Source of the DNA: Prevotella sp.
Lineage (GTDB): Bacteria > Bacteroidota > Bacteroidia > Bacteroidales > Bacteroidaceae
Assembly: GCA_017650905.1 (NCBI GenBank)
Contig: JAGCDZ010000107.1
Location: 1 to 58,591, forward strand
Length of the DNA stretch: 58,591 bases
Direction of reading: 5' to 3'
Below, in pieces: positions 1-7,730 of the stretch. The notes under the pieces are model-generated. The model made no database searches and was not told the DNA's origin. It saw nothing but the letters and a program-made list of their open reading frames with translations. The stretch's first letter is position 1, and every line of letters begins with the position of its first letter. The position numbers were made by a program, and so were the translations under genes.

Positions 1-486
1 GGCGCTCTGACGATAGGGGTCGGTAGCGTTGGCATTGTCCTCCATAGCCTCGTTCACCACATCCCAGCAGTAGACAACATCCTTATAACGGCTGACGATA
101 GCCTGGATGTGATTCTTCATACGAGCATAGAACTGCTCCTTAGTCGTACCCTCGGCCGTCATCCAGCGACCAATCTGAGAATGCCACATCAGCGTGTGTC
201 CGCGCAGCTTGATGCCATTGGCACGGGCAAAATTAGCGATACGGTCAGCATTCTCCCAATTGAACTCGCCTTCACGGGGCTCGGTGGGCTCGGGCTTCAT
301 GTCGTTCTCAGCAGTCATGCTGTTGAACTCCTTCTTGATCAGAGCCACCTGATCGGGATTCGTCACATTGCGCTGGTTCACAGCGACACCAATCATGAAG
401 TAGTCTTTATAGACATCCTTCAAACCTTGCGCCTGGACTGACATACAGCCAGCCAGGGCCATTAACAATAAAATTTTCTTCTTCAT
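1..486 (-). CDS. GH10 endo-1,4-beta-xylanase, N-terminal part (cut by window edge)
   Basis: This is the first 162 codons of a secreted glycoside hydrolase family 10 enzyme, which cuts internal beta-1,4 bonds of xylan. The ATG at 484-486 starts a signal peptide (MKKKILLLMALAGCMSVQAQ). The mature part shows GH10 landmarks: FNSMTAENDMKPEP, then LRGHTLMWHSQ, then DVVNEAMED, where Glu146 is the expected acid/base catalyst. The nucleophile half lies outside the window. A TAATTTTG -7 box lies just upstream at 522-529. The next upstream gene on the same strand is a GH31 enzyme, which suggests a xylan or xyloglucan utilisation cluster. Family assignment is secure; the exact substrate is inferred. Confidence 0.95.
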   Translation of the reverse strand, partial: MKKKILLLMALAGCMSVQAQGLKDVYKDYFMIGVAVNQRNVTNPDQVALIKKEFNSMTAENDMKPEPTEPREGEFNWENADRIANFARANGIKLRGHTLMWHSQIGRWMTAEGTTKEQFYARMKNHIQAIVSRYKDVVYCWDVVNEAMEDNANATDPYRQSA

Positions 487-521
487 TTTCCTGAATTTTA
501 ATGAATAGTTTATTAATGGCG

Positions 522-529
522 CAAAATTA
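522..529 (-). promoter_or_regulatory. -7 box of the GH10 gene
   Basis: The minus strand reads TAATTTTG, close to the Bacteroidetes consensus TAnnTTTG, 36 bases before the xylanase ATG. No clear TTTG -33 box is present at the right distance; that position falls inside the hairpin at 529-562. Confidence 0.45.
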
Positions 530-562
530 CAAAAGAAGAGCCACATCGGACTCTTCTTTTGT
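529..562. terminator. 12-bp perfect inverted repeat between GH31 and GH10 genes
   Basis: ACAAAAGAAGAG at 529-540 and its exact reverse complement at 551-562 flank a 10-base loop. It lies 37 bases after the GH31 stop, and the 3' arm is T-rich when read on the minus strand. It could therefore end GH31 transcription. It also abuts the GH10 -7 box and could instead be an operator. Confidence 0.55.
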
Positions 563-598
563 ATCATATATCTTTGCAAATGTAACACGCCCTTGTTA

Positions 599-2932
599 TC
601 AGAGCGAAATAACACATTCTGTGCCGTCGTAATTAATCTCCTGCTGACGACCGTCAGGCAATACAACCATAAACTTACGCGACTTCAACATACCCGGGAA
701 TTCACCCTTTCTGGCACCGATGGTGAGTTTGCGGGCCTTGTCGTTCCAAGAGAAAGTGATGGTGCTGTATACACCCTTCTCATAGTTGTAGTTGTCGCCC
801 TCGTCCTCATAGAGAACAAAGCTGCCATTGGCTCCTGGATAGACGCGGATCTCGAGATTATCCCACGCCTTCTCGCCCACATACTGCATCTCAGGACCGA
901 GAGGCAGGATACTGCCCGCACGTACGAACATCGGCACACGGTCGAGCTGGGTCTCCAGCGTCACACTCTGTCCGCCCTTAAAGGATTTGTTCGTCCAGAA
1001 GTCATACCACACAGCCCCCTTCGGCAGATATTTCACAGCCGTCTTCACAGCCGCCCAGTCAACACTTCTTCCATCTTCCTTCTGCCCTCTTACATCATTC
1101 CGGTCCCATCCCGTCATGGCATTCGTGCGGATGACCTTCTCTTCGGTATACTGCGGATCGACAATAGGGCAAGCCAGGATGCTGTGGCCAAACATAAACT
1201 CATCGGTCATGTTCCACACCTTCTTGTCAGCAGCAAAGTCGGCAAACAGCGGACGCATGTAACTGTCGTTGTTCGAGGTGACCTGCCAAGCCGTACTATA
1301 TAAATAAGGTATAAGGCGGTAGCGCAGACGGATCATCTTCTCAATGGCATCGTAGACGGGTTCACCTTTCTGGCCGAACTGCCAGATCTCGCGGGGCGCA
1401 TCGGCACCGTGACTGCGGAACACCGGGCAGAATAGCCCGTACTGCATCCAGCGCACATACAATTCTTGGAACTGCGGATTCTTCGGAGCCGATCCTGAGC
1501 CTTTCGTGTTATAGGAACTGCAGAAAAAACCGCCAATATCGGTATTGAAGTTAGGATTACCCGTCAGCGTGAAACTCAGACCTGCGGGCACCTGTTTGCG
1601 GAGCATGTCCCACGACGAGTTCACATCGCCGCTCCACATGTTTGAGCCGTAATGCTGCTGACCAGCAAACGACGAGCGCGTCATGATGAATACGCGCTTC
1701 GAGGCATTGGGATAATCCTTGCGTTGCGACTGATAGATGCCGCGCACCGTCTCCAACGGGAAGGCATTGCGCTGCGAGCGCCATGTACCGCCATACACCT
1801 TGTGGGCATAGTCGCTTTCGCGGGGATTGAAGAAGTCGGGATCGGTAGAATCCATCCACCAGGCATCGGTACCGTAGTCGTAAAGTCGTTTCAGATACTT
1901 CCAGTAAATATCCCGGGCTTCAGGACTGAAAGCATCATAGACCTTCACACCCGAGGGATAGTCGCGCATCGGGGGCCAGACATGCGAGATACCGCTCTGC
2001 GGCCAGGTTTCGAAAGGCATGAGCAGACCTTTTGCCTCCAATTCACGGAACTGCTGCGTCATCGGACCGAAGCTGGCCCAGATGGAAATCATGAAGTGGG
2101 CATGTTTCTTGTGCACATTATCAATCATCTGCTTTCCGTTCGAGAAATCCTCGGACAGGAAGTCCATCGCATTCCACAGATAGTTAGAACCCCAATACTG
2201 CCAGTCCTGGATGATACCGTCGAGGGGCACCTGCAACTCACGATACTTATCGACGATGCCCTCCGTCTCGCGGGCAGTCTTATAACGTTCCTTCGACTGC
2301 CAGTAGCCGTAAGTCCACAGGGGGAACATCGGCACATCGCCCGTCAGATAGCGCATCTGGGCTATCACGCCATCGGCAGAGCCGCCATACATGAAGTAAT
2401 AGTCAATCCCCTCGCCCACTTCGGCATCGAAGGTCATACCCTGGGCATTGTCCTCGAAGAGCGTAGGCGAATAGTTCTCCCAATAGAGTCCCCAGCCCTT
2501 GATGCTCTGTAGCACGTTCTGGAAGTCCTCGAGGTTCGACTGTTCCATACGCTTCTTGGTACCGCGACGGTTCATCTTGCCGTCCTGAATCGTGCCTAAG
2601 CCATAGACAGCCTCATCCTTGTCCAAAATAAAGGTCTGACGGACTTCGGCTACATTGCAGTCCTTCTCCTTCAGCAGCAGTTTGCCTTTCGCCGTGAGGA
2701 AGGTCAGGTCTCCCTGGGCATCCTGCTTGACCGTCAGCTCACTGCTTTTCCATTGACCATTGACCATTGAACATTGAACATTTTCGGGCTGAGCCATGAT
2801 GACCAGTGTCTTCGTGGGCAGGCCCTTCACGATGTGTACGATACTGGGAGTGATGAATTCCACCTTTACATCTTGTGCAAAAACAACAACCGCGAACATC
2901 ACGGTCATCAAACTGATAACAAGTCGTTTCAT
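599..2932 (-). CDS. GH31 family glycosidase, probable alpha-xylosidase
   Basis: A secreted 777-residue glycoside hydrolase family 31 enzyme. The start is placed at the ATG at 2930-2932, which gives a signal peptide MKRLVISLMTVMFAVVVFAQ. The longer reading frame would start upstream of the predicted transcription start. An N-terminal beta domain is followed by the TIM barrel with TYGYWQSKERY, DAWWMDSTDPD (Asp361, expected nucleophile) and WSGDVNSSW (Asp436, expected acid/base). A C-terminal beta region contains LYEDEGDNYNYEKG. GH31 includes alpha-glucosidases and alpha-xylosidases; the WMDxTxPD loop and the neighbouring xylanase favour alpha-xylosidase, by inference. It has its own promoter and is separated from the xylanase by a hairpin. 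A short heptamer repeat sits in its 5' coding region. Confidence 0.9.
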   Translation of the reverse strand: MKRLVISLMTVMFAVVVFAQDVKVEFITPSIVHIVKGLPTKTLVIMAQPENVQCSMVNGQWKSSELTVKQDAQGDLTFLTAKGKLLLKEKDCNVAEVRQTFILDKDEAVYGLGTIQDGKMNRRGTKKRMEQSNLEDFQNVLQSIKGWGLYWENYSPTLFEDNAQGMTFDAEVGEGIDYYFMYGGSADGVIAQMRYLTGDVPMFPLWTYGYWQSKERYKTARETEGIVDKYRELQVPLDGIIQDWQYWGSNYLWNAMDFLSEDFSNGKQMIDNVHKKHAHFMISIWASFGPMTQQFRELEAKGLLMPFETWPQSGISHVWPPMRDYPSGVKVYDAFSPEARDIYWKYLKRLYDYGTDAWWMDSTDPDFFNPRESDYAHKVYGGTWRSQRNAFPLETVRGIYQSQRKDYPNASKRVFIMTRSSFAGQQHYGSNMWSGDVNSSWDMLRKQVPAGLSFTLTGNPNFNTDIGGFFCSSYNTKGSGSAPKNPQFQELYVRWMQYGLFCPVFRSHGADAPREIWQFGQKGEPVYDAIEKMIRLRYRLIPYLYSTAWQVTSNNDSYMRPLFADFAADKKVWNMTDEFMFGHSILACPIVDPQYTEEKVIRTNAMTGWDRNDVRGQKEDGRSVDWAAVKTAVKYLPKGAVWYDFWTNKSFKGGQSVTLETQLDRVPMFVRAGSILPLGPEMQYVGEKAWDNLEIRVYPGANGSFVLYEDEGDNYNYEKGVYSTITFSWNDKARKLTIGARKGEFPGMLKSRKFMVVLPDGRQQEINYDGTECVISL
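2751..2782. repeat. Heptamer tandem repeat inside the GH31 gene
   Basis: About 4.5 copies of CATTGAM (two CATTGAC, two CATTGAA, then CATT). On the coding strand it encodes NVQCSMVNGQW, early in the mature enzyme. The reading frame is kept. Confidence 0.8.
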
Positions 2933-2958
2933 TTTAAATAGTTTTGTTGATTTGGCTG

Positions 2959-2990
2959 CAAAGTTACGAAAAATGCTTGTAAAGAACAAC
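2959..2990 (-). promoter_or_regulatory. GH31 promoter
   Basis: The minus strand has TAACTTTG (2959-2966) with GTTG 20 bases upstream (2987-2990), a normal Bacteroidetes promoter. Transcription would start about 20 bases before the chosen ATG, which supports the start at 2932. Confidence 0.65.
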
Positions 2991-3183
2991 GGATTTGGGA
3001 AGATTAACGCAATTCGGCCTAAAATAAAGGTAAAACGGGGAAGAATGAGGAAGTACGAAAATGAGGGTAACGCATAATTCGGAGGATTGGTGAAGGAGTT
3101 GTCGTAGAAAACTCCGAGTAAGTGAGAACAGAGAAAACTTGTTTAATCTCTGCCGAGTCGTGAGAGAGAAAGAATGAAATTCA

Positions 3184-3422
3184 AAGGTCTTGGGATACCA
3201 TTTTTTAAAACTCAAGAATATGGCAACACAATTAAAAACACAAAAAAGACAGAATTGACGGTAAGACGGAAACGGTCTATCAGTTGGCTCGTCAGACATG
3301 ACGAGATCTCAGGATTGTCGATGCGCCACATATCAAGAGAACGCTCGATAGTATCATGATGGCTACCACCAACTTGAAACAGAATATGGACAAGGCATCA
3401 GAAAGGAAAATCGGTTTCTGAC
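3184..3422 (+). pseudogene. Decayed, internally deleted copy of the AAA+ ATPase gene
   Basis: Pieces of this stretch align in order with the intact ATPase locus at 11030-13030. Bases 3184-3206 match the upstream leader at 11030-11052 with one mismatch. A TCAAGAATATG segment matches the sequence before the next start codon there. Bases from 3260 read GKTETVYQLARQT, the Walker A region. After a frame change, RIVDAPHIKRT corresponds to NIMVVDVPQLKS. Then IMMATTNLKQNMDKA matches the sensor region IMIATTNLQENMDKA, followed by SERKIGF and a stop, like the ...IGF end of the intact protein. Large internal segments are missing and the frame is broken. It is in the same orientation as the intact copy. 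This is direct sequence comparison by eye; no function is expected. Confidence 0.8.
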
Positions 3423-3464
3423 TGTTTAATAATACTTAAATTTCACATCCTTATGAATCACAAG

Positions 3465-3496
3465 TTTGTGAAATCACTTTCTTTTTATTACCTTTG
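3465..3496 (+). promoter_or_regulatory. Promoter of the membrane protein gene at 3548
   Basis: TTTG (3465-3468), 20 bases, then TACCTTTG (3489-3496): an exact Bacteroidetes consensus. It implies transcription from about 3503, so the usable start codon is the ATG at 3548. Confidence 0.8.
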
Positions 3497-3547
3497 CTTT
3501 TAACTTCAAAAAGATACGTGAATGTCAGGTCTATTCAGGCAAAAAAA

Positions 3548-4471
3548 ATGGAGACGAAAGATCATAACATACAAAGATTACGTGAGGCAGTGGAATCTGT
3601 TTCTGGCAGACGTATGCAGACACCCAAGGATTTCGATTATCTTCGTAACAGCATTTATGAAGAATGTCATGAGATGGTAAGTATCTCTACGTTGAAAAGG
3701 CTTTGGGGGTATAATAGGTATGATAATACGCCCCGTAAGTCGTCACTCAACCCCATTGCACGCTATGTCGGGTTTCGCGATTGGGATGACTTTCTCCAGC
3801 ATAATTCCAACGATGAAGAGCGGAAAATGCCAGAAGAATTACCTACATCCACCAAGAATGAGCCACATCGGCACATTAGGATTTATGCCCTTGTTGCCCT
3901 TCTTATACTGATAGTAATAGGTGGTGGATTATTGCTGAAACAGACTCTGTCGGAAGGACAGGATGATACTTCGACTCAGAAAGATACTATTGCCTCCTCA
4001 GGAAAGCGTGTGCTGCGAAAGGGACAGGACTGTTTCCGCACGATTGAAGACTATCTGTCACTTTTTGGCATTGAAGCTACCGATACAGCCTACTTCCGTC
4101 CATTGCCAGACCATAAATTTGTCTATCTGTGGGGCCCAGAGTATATGCATCCCGTATGGCACAACGAGGGAGATACGACTCAACTCATGCCTACAATTAC
4201 CGAATATTGGACACCATTGCCTGGCGAACAGGACTATCAAAATAAGGAATATGTGAAACTGGCCAATGAGAAACTCTACTATGAACGGTTGGAGAAAGAC
4301 GAACTGCGCCTCACATTCATGAAGAACATCGTTGACGGTTTTTATGTCTTTCTGGGTATCTACCGTATGGACAAGGAGAACTCCTCCATAGAGAAAACAG
4401 TCTGGAAACGTGTGACTGACCAATGCGATCTGGGCAACCTCGATAAAGTGGAACTGCTGAGAAACGAGTGA
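3548..4471 (+). CDS. Single-pass membrane protein with N-terminal Bacteroidetes HTH-like domain
   Basis: A 307-residue protein of unknown function. Residues 1-85 contain a module common in Bacteroidetes hypothetical proteins: RMQTPKDFDYLRNSIYEE, then ISTLKRLWGYN, then NPIARYVGFRDWDDFL. It looks helical and helix-turn-helix-like. A single membrane helix follows at about 110-131 (IYALVALLILIVIGGGLLL). The C-terminal 170 residues form a soluble domain with no motif I recognise. The layout, cytoplasmic HTH-like head plus membrane anchor plus external domain, resembles an anti-sigma or signal-relay protein, but that is only inference. The gene is monocistronic with a strong promoter and is followed by repeats and an inverted repeat. 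Confidence 0.75.
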   Translation: METKDHNIQRLREAVESVSGRRMQTPKDFDYLRNSIYEECHEMVSISTLKRLWGYNRYDNTPRKSSLNPIARYVGFRDWDDFLQHNSNDEERKMPEELPTSTKNEPHRHIRIYALVALLILIVIGGGLLLKQTLSEGQDDTSTQKDTIASSGKRVLRKGQDCFRTIEDYLSLFGIEATDTAYFRPLPDHKFVYLWGPEYMHPVWHNEGDTTQLMPTITEYWTPLPGEQDYQNKEYVKLANEKLYYERLEKDELRLTFMKNIVDGFYVFLGIYRMDKENSSIEKTVWKRVTDQCDLGNLDKVELLRNE

Positions 4472-4510
4472 CAGCACTCAAAAAGTGACCTGTTTATCGA
4501 GAACCACAAC

Positions 4511-4537
4511 ATTTGAATCAATTTGAATCAATTTGAA
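4511..4537. repeat. Three direct 10-bp repeats
   Basis: ATTTGAATCA occurs twice in tandem and a third unit diverges after ATTTGAA. Each unit carries a TTTG -33-like box. It lies between the membrane protein and the DUF2779 gene. Confidence 0.6.
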
Positions 4538-4538
4538 C

Positions 4539-4569
4539 TGGCGAAAGAACTGAAAGAAGTACTTCGCCA
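4539..4569. promoter_or_regulatory. Inverted repeat upstream of the DUF2779 gene
   Basis: TGGCGAA (4539-4545) and TTCGCCA (4563-4569) form a 7-bp palindrome with a 17-base spacer. It covers the expected -33 region of the promoter at 4585 and could be an operator. Confidence 0.45.
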
Positions 4570-4584
4570 ATGACGCTTTTCTTG

Positions 4585-4592
4585 TATCTTTG
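4585..4592 (+). promoter_or_regulatory. -7 box of the DUF2779 gene
   Basis: TATCTTTG 61 bases before the start codon. A second box, TATATTTG, lies at 4617-4624. Neither has a perfect TTTG partner. Confidence 0.5.
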
Positions 4593-4653
4593 CAACTGTA
4601 TTTATCCCATACAAATTATATTTGCAGCAGAATAACAAAAAACTAAGAACTAT

Positions 4654-6198
4654 ATGGCAAAGAGATTATCCAAATCGCGTTACACCACGTATTGCCAGTG
4701 CCCAAAGGCATTGTGGCTGAAAGTGTATAAACCTGATGAAGCTACTGTTGATGCAAGTGTTGAGGCTCGTTTCGAGAGCGGTAACGAAGTGGGAGACCTG
4801 GCAATGGGGCTGTTTGGCCCGTATGTGGAGGTGACGACGAAACATGAAGACGGCAGCCTCGACCTCAATGCGATGGTGGAGAAAACCAAGCAGGAGATGG
4901 AGCGAGGCACTGAGGTGATCTGCGAGGCTTCGCTGACTTTCGAGTCGCACTATTGCGCAGTTGATATCCTGCGCAAGACACAAGGTGGCTGGGCCATCTA
5001 CGAAGTAAAGAGCAGCAGTTTTCCTGAGTTCGACGGCCAGGCTGCCAGATTAGAGAAATACGCACCCGATATTGCCTATCAGAAGTGGGTGCTGACACAA
5101 TGCGGCATCAATGTGACAGGCACCTATCTCATCTGCCTGAACAGCGACTATGTGCGTCAGGGTGAACTCGATTTACAGCAACTCTTCGTCACCGTCGATA
5201 TGCGTGAGTTGGTGGAGAACGAATATCTGAAGGTGCCTGTCAGAGTGAGTCAGGCCTTGAAGGTCATCAACAACGAGGCTGAGCCCGACCTCGACCTCTC
5301 GGAGCACTGCATGAAGCCCTACCGCTGTGCCTTCCTTGAATATTGTAAACAAAAGCATGGCGTACCCACGCCCTCAGTCTTCGATATCTATGGCGGTAAA
5401 GGCCGAGGCGGTTTCACGTTTGCCAAGAAGCTGGCTTGCTACCAAGCAGGACAAATCACGTTCGAGGACTTAAGAGGTCTGTCGATTGGCCCCATTCAGA
5501 ATATGCAGATTGAGGCAGCGCTAACGGGGCGCGAACACATCAATCCCGCCGGCATCCGCAGTTTCCTCTACAAGCTTTATTATCCTTTGTATTTCCTCGA
5601 CTTCGAGACTATGCAGGATGCCATTCCGCAGTACGATGGGGCAAAGGTCTATGCGCAGATAACCTTCCAGTATTCGCTGCATATCAAGGAGAGTGAGACG
5701 GCACCTTATCAGCACAAAGAGTTCCTGGCTCCCAGCGATGGCAGTGACCCACGCCGCTCGTTAGCGGAGCGTCTTTGTGAGCACATCCCTATGAACGTCT
5801 GTACCTTGGCATATAATATGATGTTCGAGTGTGGACGCATCCGTGAGTTGGCCGCGTTGTATCCAGACCTTGCTACGCATCTGCTGAACATTGCTGACCA
5901 TATCGTTGACCTCATCGACCCGTTCCGTGCAGGTGATTACTATGTGCCTGCTATGGGCGGCTCATTCAGTATCAAGAGTGTGCTGCCTGCCCTTTTCCCC
6001 AATGACCCCGAGCTCGATTACCACAATCTTGATGAGCGTTGTCAGAACGGTGGTCATGCCATGACTATCTTCCCCAAGATCAAGGATATGAAACCTGCCG
6101 AAGCCGCCGCCAGTCGTGAAGCCCTCCTCCGCTATTGCGAGCTCGATACCTGGGCAATGGTAAAAGTCTGGGAGAAACTGAAAGAAGTTGCTGAATAA
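4654..6198 (+). CDS. DUF2779 protein: Cas4/RecB-like nuclease fused to DEDD exonuclease-like domain
   Basis: A 514-residue predicted double nuclease. The N-terminal half resembles Cas4/RecB nucleases. It opens with SKSRYTTYCQCPKALWLK and has the PD-(D/E)xK residues Asp104 (AVDIL), Glu117 and Lys119 (YEVKSSS). Cysteines in CMKPYRCAFLEYC, together with the N-terminal CPKALW cysteine, could bind an iron-sulfur cluster as in Cas4 and AddB. The C-terminal half is the DUF2779 region with DEDD-type exonuclease motifs: FLDFET (Asp316, Glu318), AYNMMFE (388-392) and YCELDT (Asp498). All key residues look intact. DNA or RNA cleavage is known for the component folds; the role of the fusion is not known to me. 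No cas genes or arrays are nearby. It is the first gene after the ATPase relic side of the island. Confidence 0.85.
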   Translation: MAKRLSKSRYTTYCQCPKALWLKVYKPDEATVDASVEARFESGNEVGDLAMGLFGPYVEVTTKHEDGSLDLNAMVEKTKQEMERGTEVICEASLTFESHYCAVDILRKTQGGWAIYEVKSSSFPEFDGQAARLEKYAPDIAYQKWVLTQCGINVTGTYLICLNSDYVRQGELDLQQLFVTVDMRELVENEYLKVPVRVSQALKVINNEAEPDLDLSEHCMKPYRCAFLEYCKQKHGVPTPSVFDIYGGKGRGGFTFAKKLACYQAGQITFEDLRGLSIGPIQNMQIEAALTGREHINPAGIRSFLYKLYYPLYFLDFETMQDAIPQYDGAKVYAQITFQYSLHIKESETAPYQHKEFLAPSDGSDPRRSLAERLCEHIPMNVCTLAYNMMFECGRIRELAALYPDLATHLLNIADHIVDLIDPFRAGDYYVPAMGGSFSIKSVLPALFPNDPELDYHNLDERCQNGGHAMTIFPKIKDMKPAEAAASREALLRYCELDTWAMVKVWEKLKEVAE

Positions 6199-6229
6199 TT
6201 TGAACTTTTCGAGAGAAGTGACTATATTA
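6199..6229 (+). promoter_or_regulatory. Island-type promoter P1 (before the 6258 gene)
   Basis: TTTGAA (from 6199), then TATATTA (6223-6229); the TTTG-to-TATATTA gap is 20 bases. The spacer CTTTTCGAGAGAAGTGAC resembles those of the promoters at 9105 and 11083. It starts directly after the DUF2779 stop codon. The box lacks the usual TTTG ending. Confidence 0.6.
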
Positions 6230-6257
6230 ATGGTATTACATTTAATTAGGAACACAG

Positions 6258-7100
6258 ATGAATAAATTAGTAGAACAGTTGCAGAAGTTGCAAGAGAAAA
6301 AATGGAAGAGGTGGACTGAGGCCTTTGAGGATGAGGACACCCACGAGATGGTTGACGTAGAGCGCGAGGAATTGCTCACCACAGAGACCTCCGACGAGGA
6401 GCACGAATTGTGGCAGCAAATCATTCCTGAACTCCCTAAACTGAGTGACGAAGAACTAAGGACTCTTCAGCGCCAAATACTCTCTACCGACATCGACGAC
6501 ATATCGATTGTCGAGGTGCTAGCAGAGCGAGGCAATGTCGATGCCCTCAGTCAGGTTGGCGATATTGCCATGCTTCAGGAACTCTGCGAACAAGGCAATC
6601 GTGATGCAGCTCGTGAGCTGTACTTGAAGTTCTACTATGGCGACGAGGAAAACGGCATCTTCATCAATCGCAAGAAGGCAAAGGAATATTACAATCTGGC
6701 TGGTGATGCGGCGTATGAGGAATGGGATGACTCTGATGACCCAGGGGAAGAAGATCCCTCTAACTATGAATATACGCTCACTGGCGATGCAGGCACCCTC
6801 AACGCCATCCGCAAGATGATAGACGACTTTTGTCGCGACTATGGTACACCAGGCAATGAACTTGGACTATATGTTCCACAGCGCATCTTGATGAAACTGC
6901 TCGTTGGTTCTGATACAGAATACTATCGTGGCAATATCCTCACGATGGAGCAGCCTGCTCCAAACAATCTCGTCATCACCACCGAGGCCGACAATGGCTA
7001 TTCCCTGCTCTACGCCCTGCGTCAGTGCTTCGAGAATCTGGAGATAACAATGAAAGAAAAAAATAAAAAAAACTCGCGATGTAAAAGGTACCTATATTAA
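6258..7100 (+). CDS. Sel1-like acidic protein, paralogue of the sigma-fusion C-terminus
   Basis: A 280-residue soluble protein, strongly acidic at the N-terminus. From residue about 13 it aligns with residues ~135-390 of the sigma-fusion protein at 9163: KRWTEAFEDEDTHEMVDVERE pairs with HRWNETFIDEDTGEEVTVERD. A Sel1-like unit follows (GNRDAARELYLKFYYGDEENG, then KAKEYYNLAGDA). The last third, TLTGDAGTLNAIRKM to LVITTEADNGYSLLYALRQCF, is the most conserved. Sel1/TPR-type repeats mediate protein contacts. The C-terminal tail after EITMK is extra relative to the paralogue and runs through the promoter-like sequence at 7093, as if an original stop had been lost. Function unknown; likely works with the sigma-fusion protein. 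Confidence 0.75.
   Translation: MNKLVEQLQKLQEKKWKRWTEAFEDEDTHEMVDVEREELLTTETSDEEHELWQQIIPELPKLSDEELRTLQRQILSTDIDDISIVEVLAERGNVDALSQVGDIAMLQELCEQGNRDAARELYLKFYYGDEENGIFINRKKAKEYYNLAGDAAYEEWDDSDDPGEEDPSNYEYTLTGDAGTLNAIRKMIDDFCRDYGTPGNELGLYVPQRILMKLLVGSDTEYYRGNILTMEQPAPNNLVITTEADNGYSLLYALRQCFENLEITMKEKNKKNSRCKRYLY
7093..7099 (+). promoter_or_regulatory. Weak island-type promoter P2
   Basis: CTATATTAA preceded by TCGCGATGT, similar to the promoter at 11083, but the -33 box is replaced by an A tract. It overlaps the stop codon of the upstream gene. It could drive the two small genes at 7129 and 7322. Confidence 0.3.
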
Positions 7101-7128
7101 TCCCAAAAAATCATATAAACAGGAACAG

Positions 7129-7320
7129 ATGACTATATTGACTGTTATTGGCGTTGTCGTTTTGATCATACTGCTTTTTGTGGGCGGTGGTCTGTTGGGA
7201 TGGCTCATCAAGGGGGTGGAGGTCGTCTTCAACTTCTTATCGGAAGGCTGTAGCCATACTCTAGGCTGTCTGTTCTGGATTTTTATAGGTTTCTGTGTGT
7301 TGATCGTTTTATTCTTATAA
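7129..7320 (+). CDS. Small hydrophobic membrane protein (63 aa)
   Basis: A 63-residue protein with two predicted membrane helices: residues 2-27 (TILTVIGVVVLIILLFVGGGLLGWL) and about 43-62 (GCLFWIFIGFCVLIVLFL). A short amphipathic link between them holds two cysteines. It starts 28 bases after the previous stop. One base separates its stop from the next start, so translation of the two genes is probably coupled. I do not recognise a family. Small membrane partners of this kind are common in signalling and defence loci, but nothing here proves such a role. Confidence 0.6.
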   Translation: MTILTVIGVVVLIILLFVGGGLLGWLIKGVEVVFNFLSEGCSHTLGCLFWIFIGFCVLIVLFL

Positions 7321-7321
7321 T

Positions 7322-7696
7322 ATGAAAAGAGGTTTACTATTATTTGTTTTTCTATGTGCCGTAATATCCATGTGGGCACAGAAGGAGATTTCGTATATCG
7401 AGACCACCAAGAACTGGTATTACATATATGATGGAAGTGGTAAGAAAATCAAGACGCTGTACCGCAGTGGCATCGGCGACATCAAGGGATGGGGGAAGGA
7501 CTTCTTTGTGACCAAGCGAGGAGCCTTCTACCTGATTTGTGATGCTGAGGGGAAGACGTTGAAGACGCTTGGCGCACAGTCGGTGGGTGAAGTGGTTTCT
7601 GTATCAGGCAGCACCTTCACCAGTCGCCTCGGCGTATGGATCTACACCTGGAACAAGGAGGGCAAGAAGATTAGCACTCGAGCTGCACAGAAATAA
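7322..7696 (+). CDS. Small secreted protein, beta-rich (124 aa)
   Basis: A 124-residue protein with a signal peptide (MKRGLLLFVFLCAVISMWAQ) and a mature part of about 104 residues. The mature part contains repeating strands: NWYYIYDGSGKKIKTL, GAFYLICDAEGKTLKTL, GVWIYTWNKEGKKISTR. These look like three copies of one blade-like motif (aromatic-Y-x-x-D/W-x-E/S-GKK). It is predicted periplasmic or outer-membrane associated. No family recognised. Coupled to the small membrane protein upstream by a one-base gap. Confidence 0.7.
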   Translation: MKRGLLLFVFLCAVISMWAQKEISYIETTKNWYYIYDGSGKKIKTLYRSGIGDIKGWGKDFFVTKRGAFYLICDAEGKTLKTLGAQSVGEVVSVSGSTFTSRLGVWIYTWNKEGKKISTRAAQK

Positions 7697-7730
7697 TGAA
7701 TAAACTATAATAACTAAAACATTATTAATT

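Noticed and set aside
529-562. Inverted repeat as the end of a transposon
   Set aside because: There is no transposase, no second copy and no target duplication; its position fits a terminator or operator.
1652-2512. A 286-codon plus-strand frame opposite the GH31 gene
   Set aside because: It is a shadow of the GH31 coding sequence, which contains the catalytic motifs.
3174-3359. A 61-codon small gene upstream of 3548
   Set aside because: It runs through the decayed ATPase fragment and changes frame relative to its homologous protein segments, so it is a chance frame.
4654-6198. Cas4-like gene as a sign of a CRISPR-Cas locus
   Set aside because: The C-terminal half is a DUF2779 exonuclease-like domain, no other cas gene is present, and no repeat-spacer array is seen.
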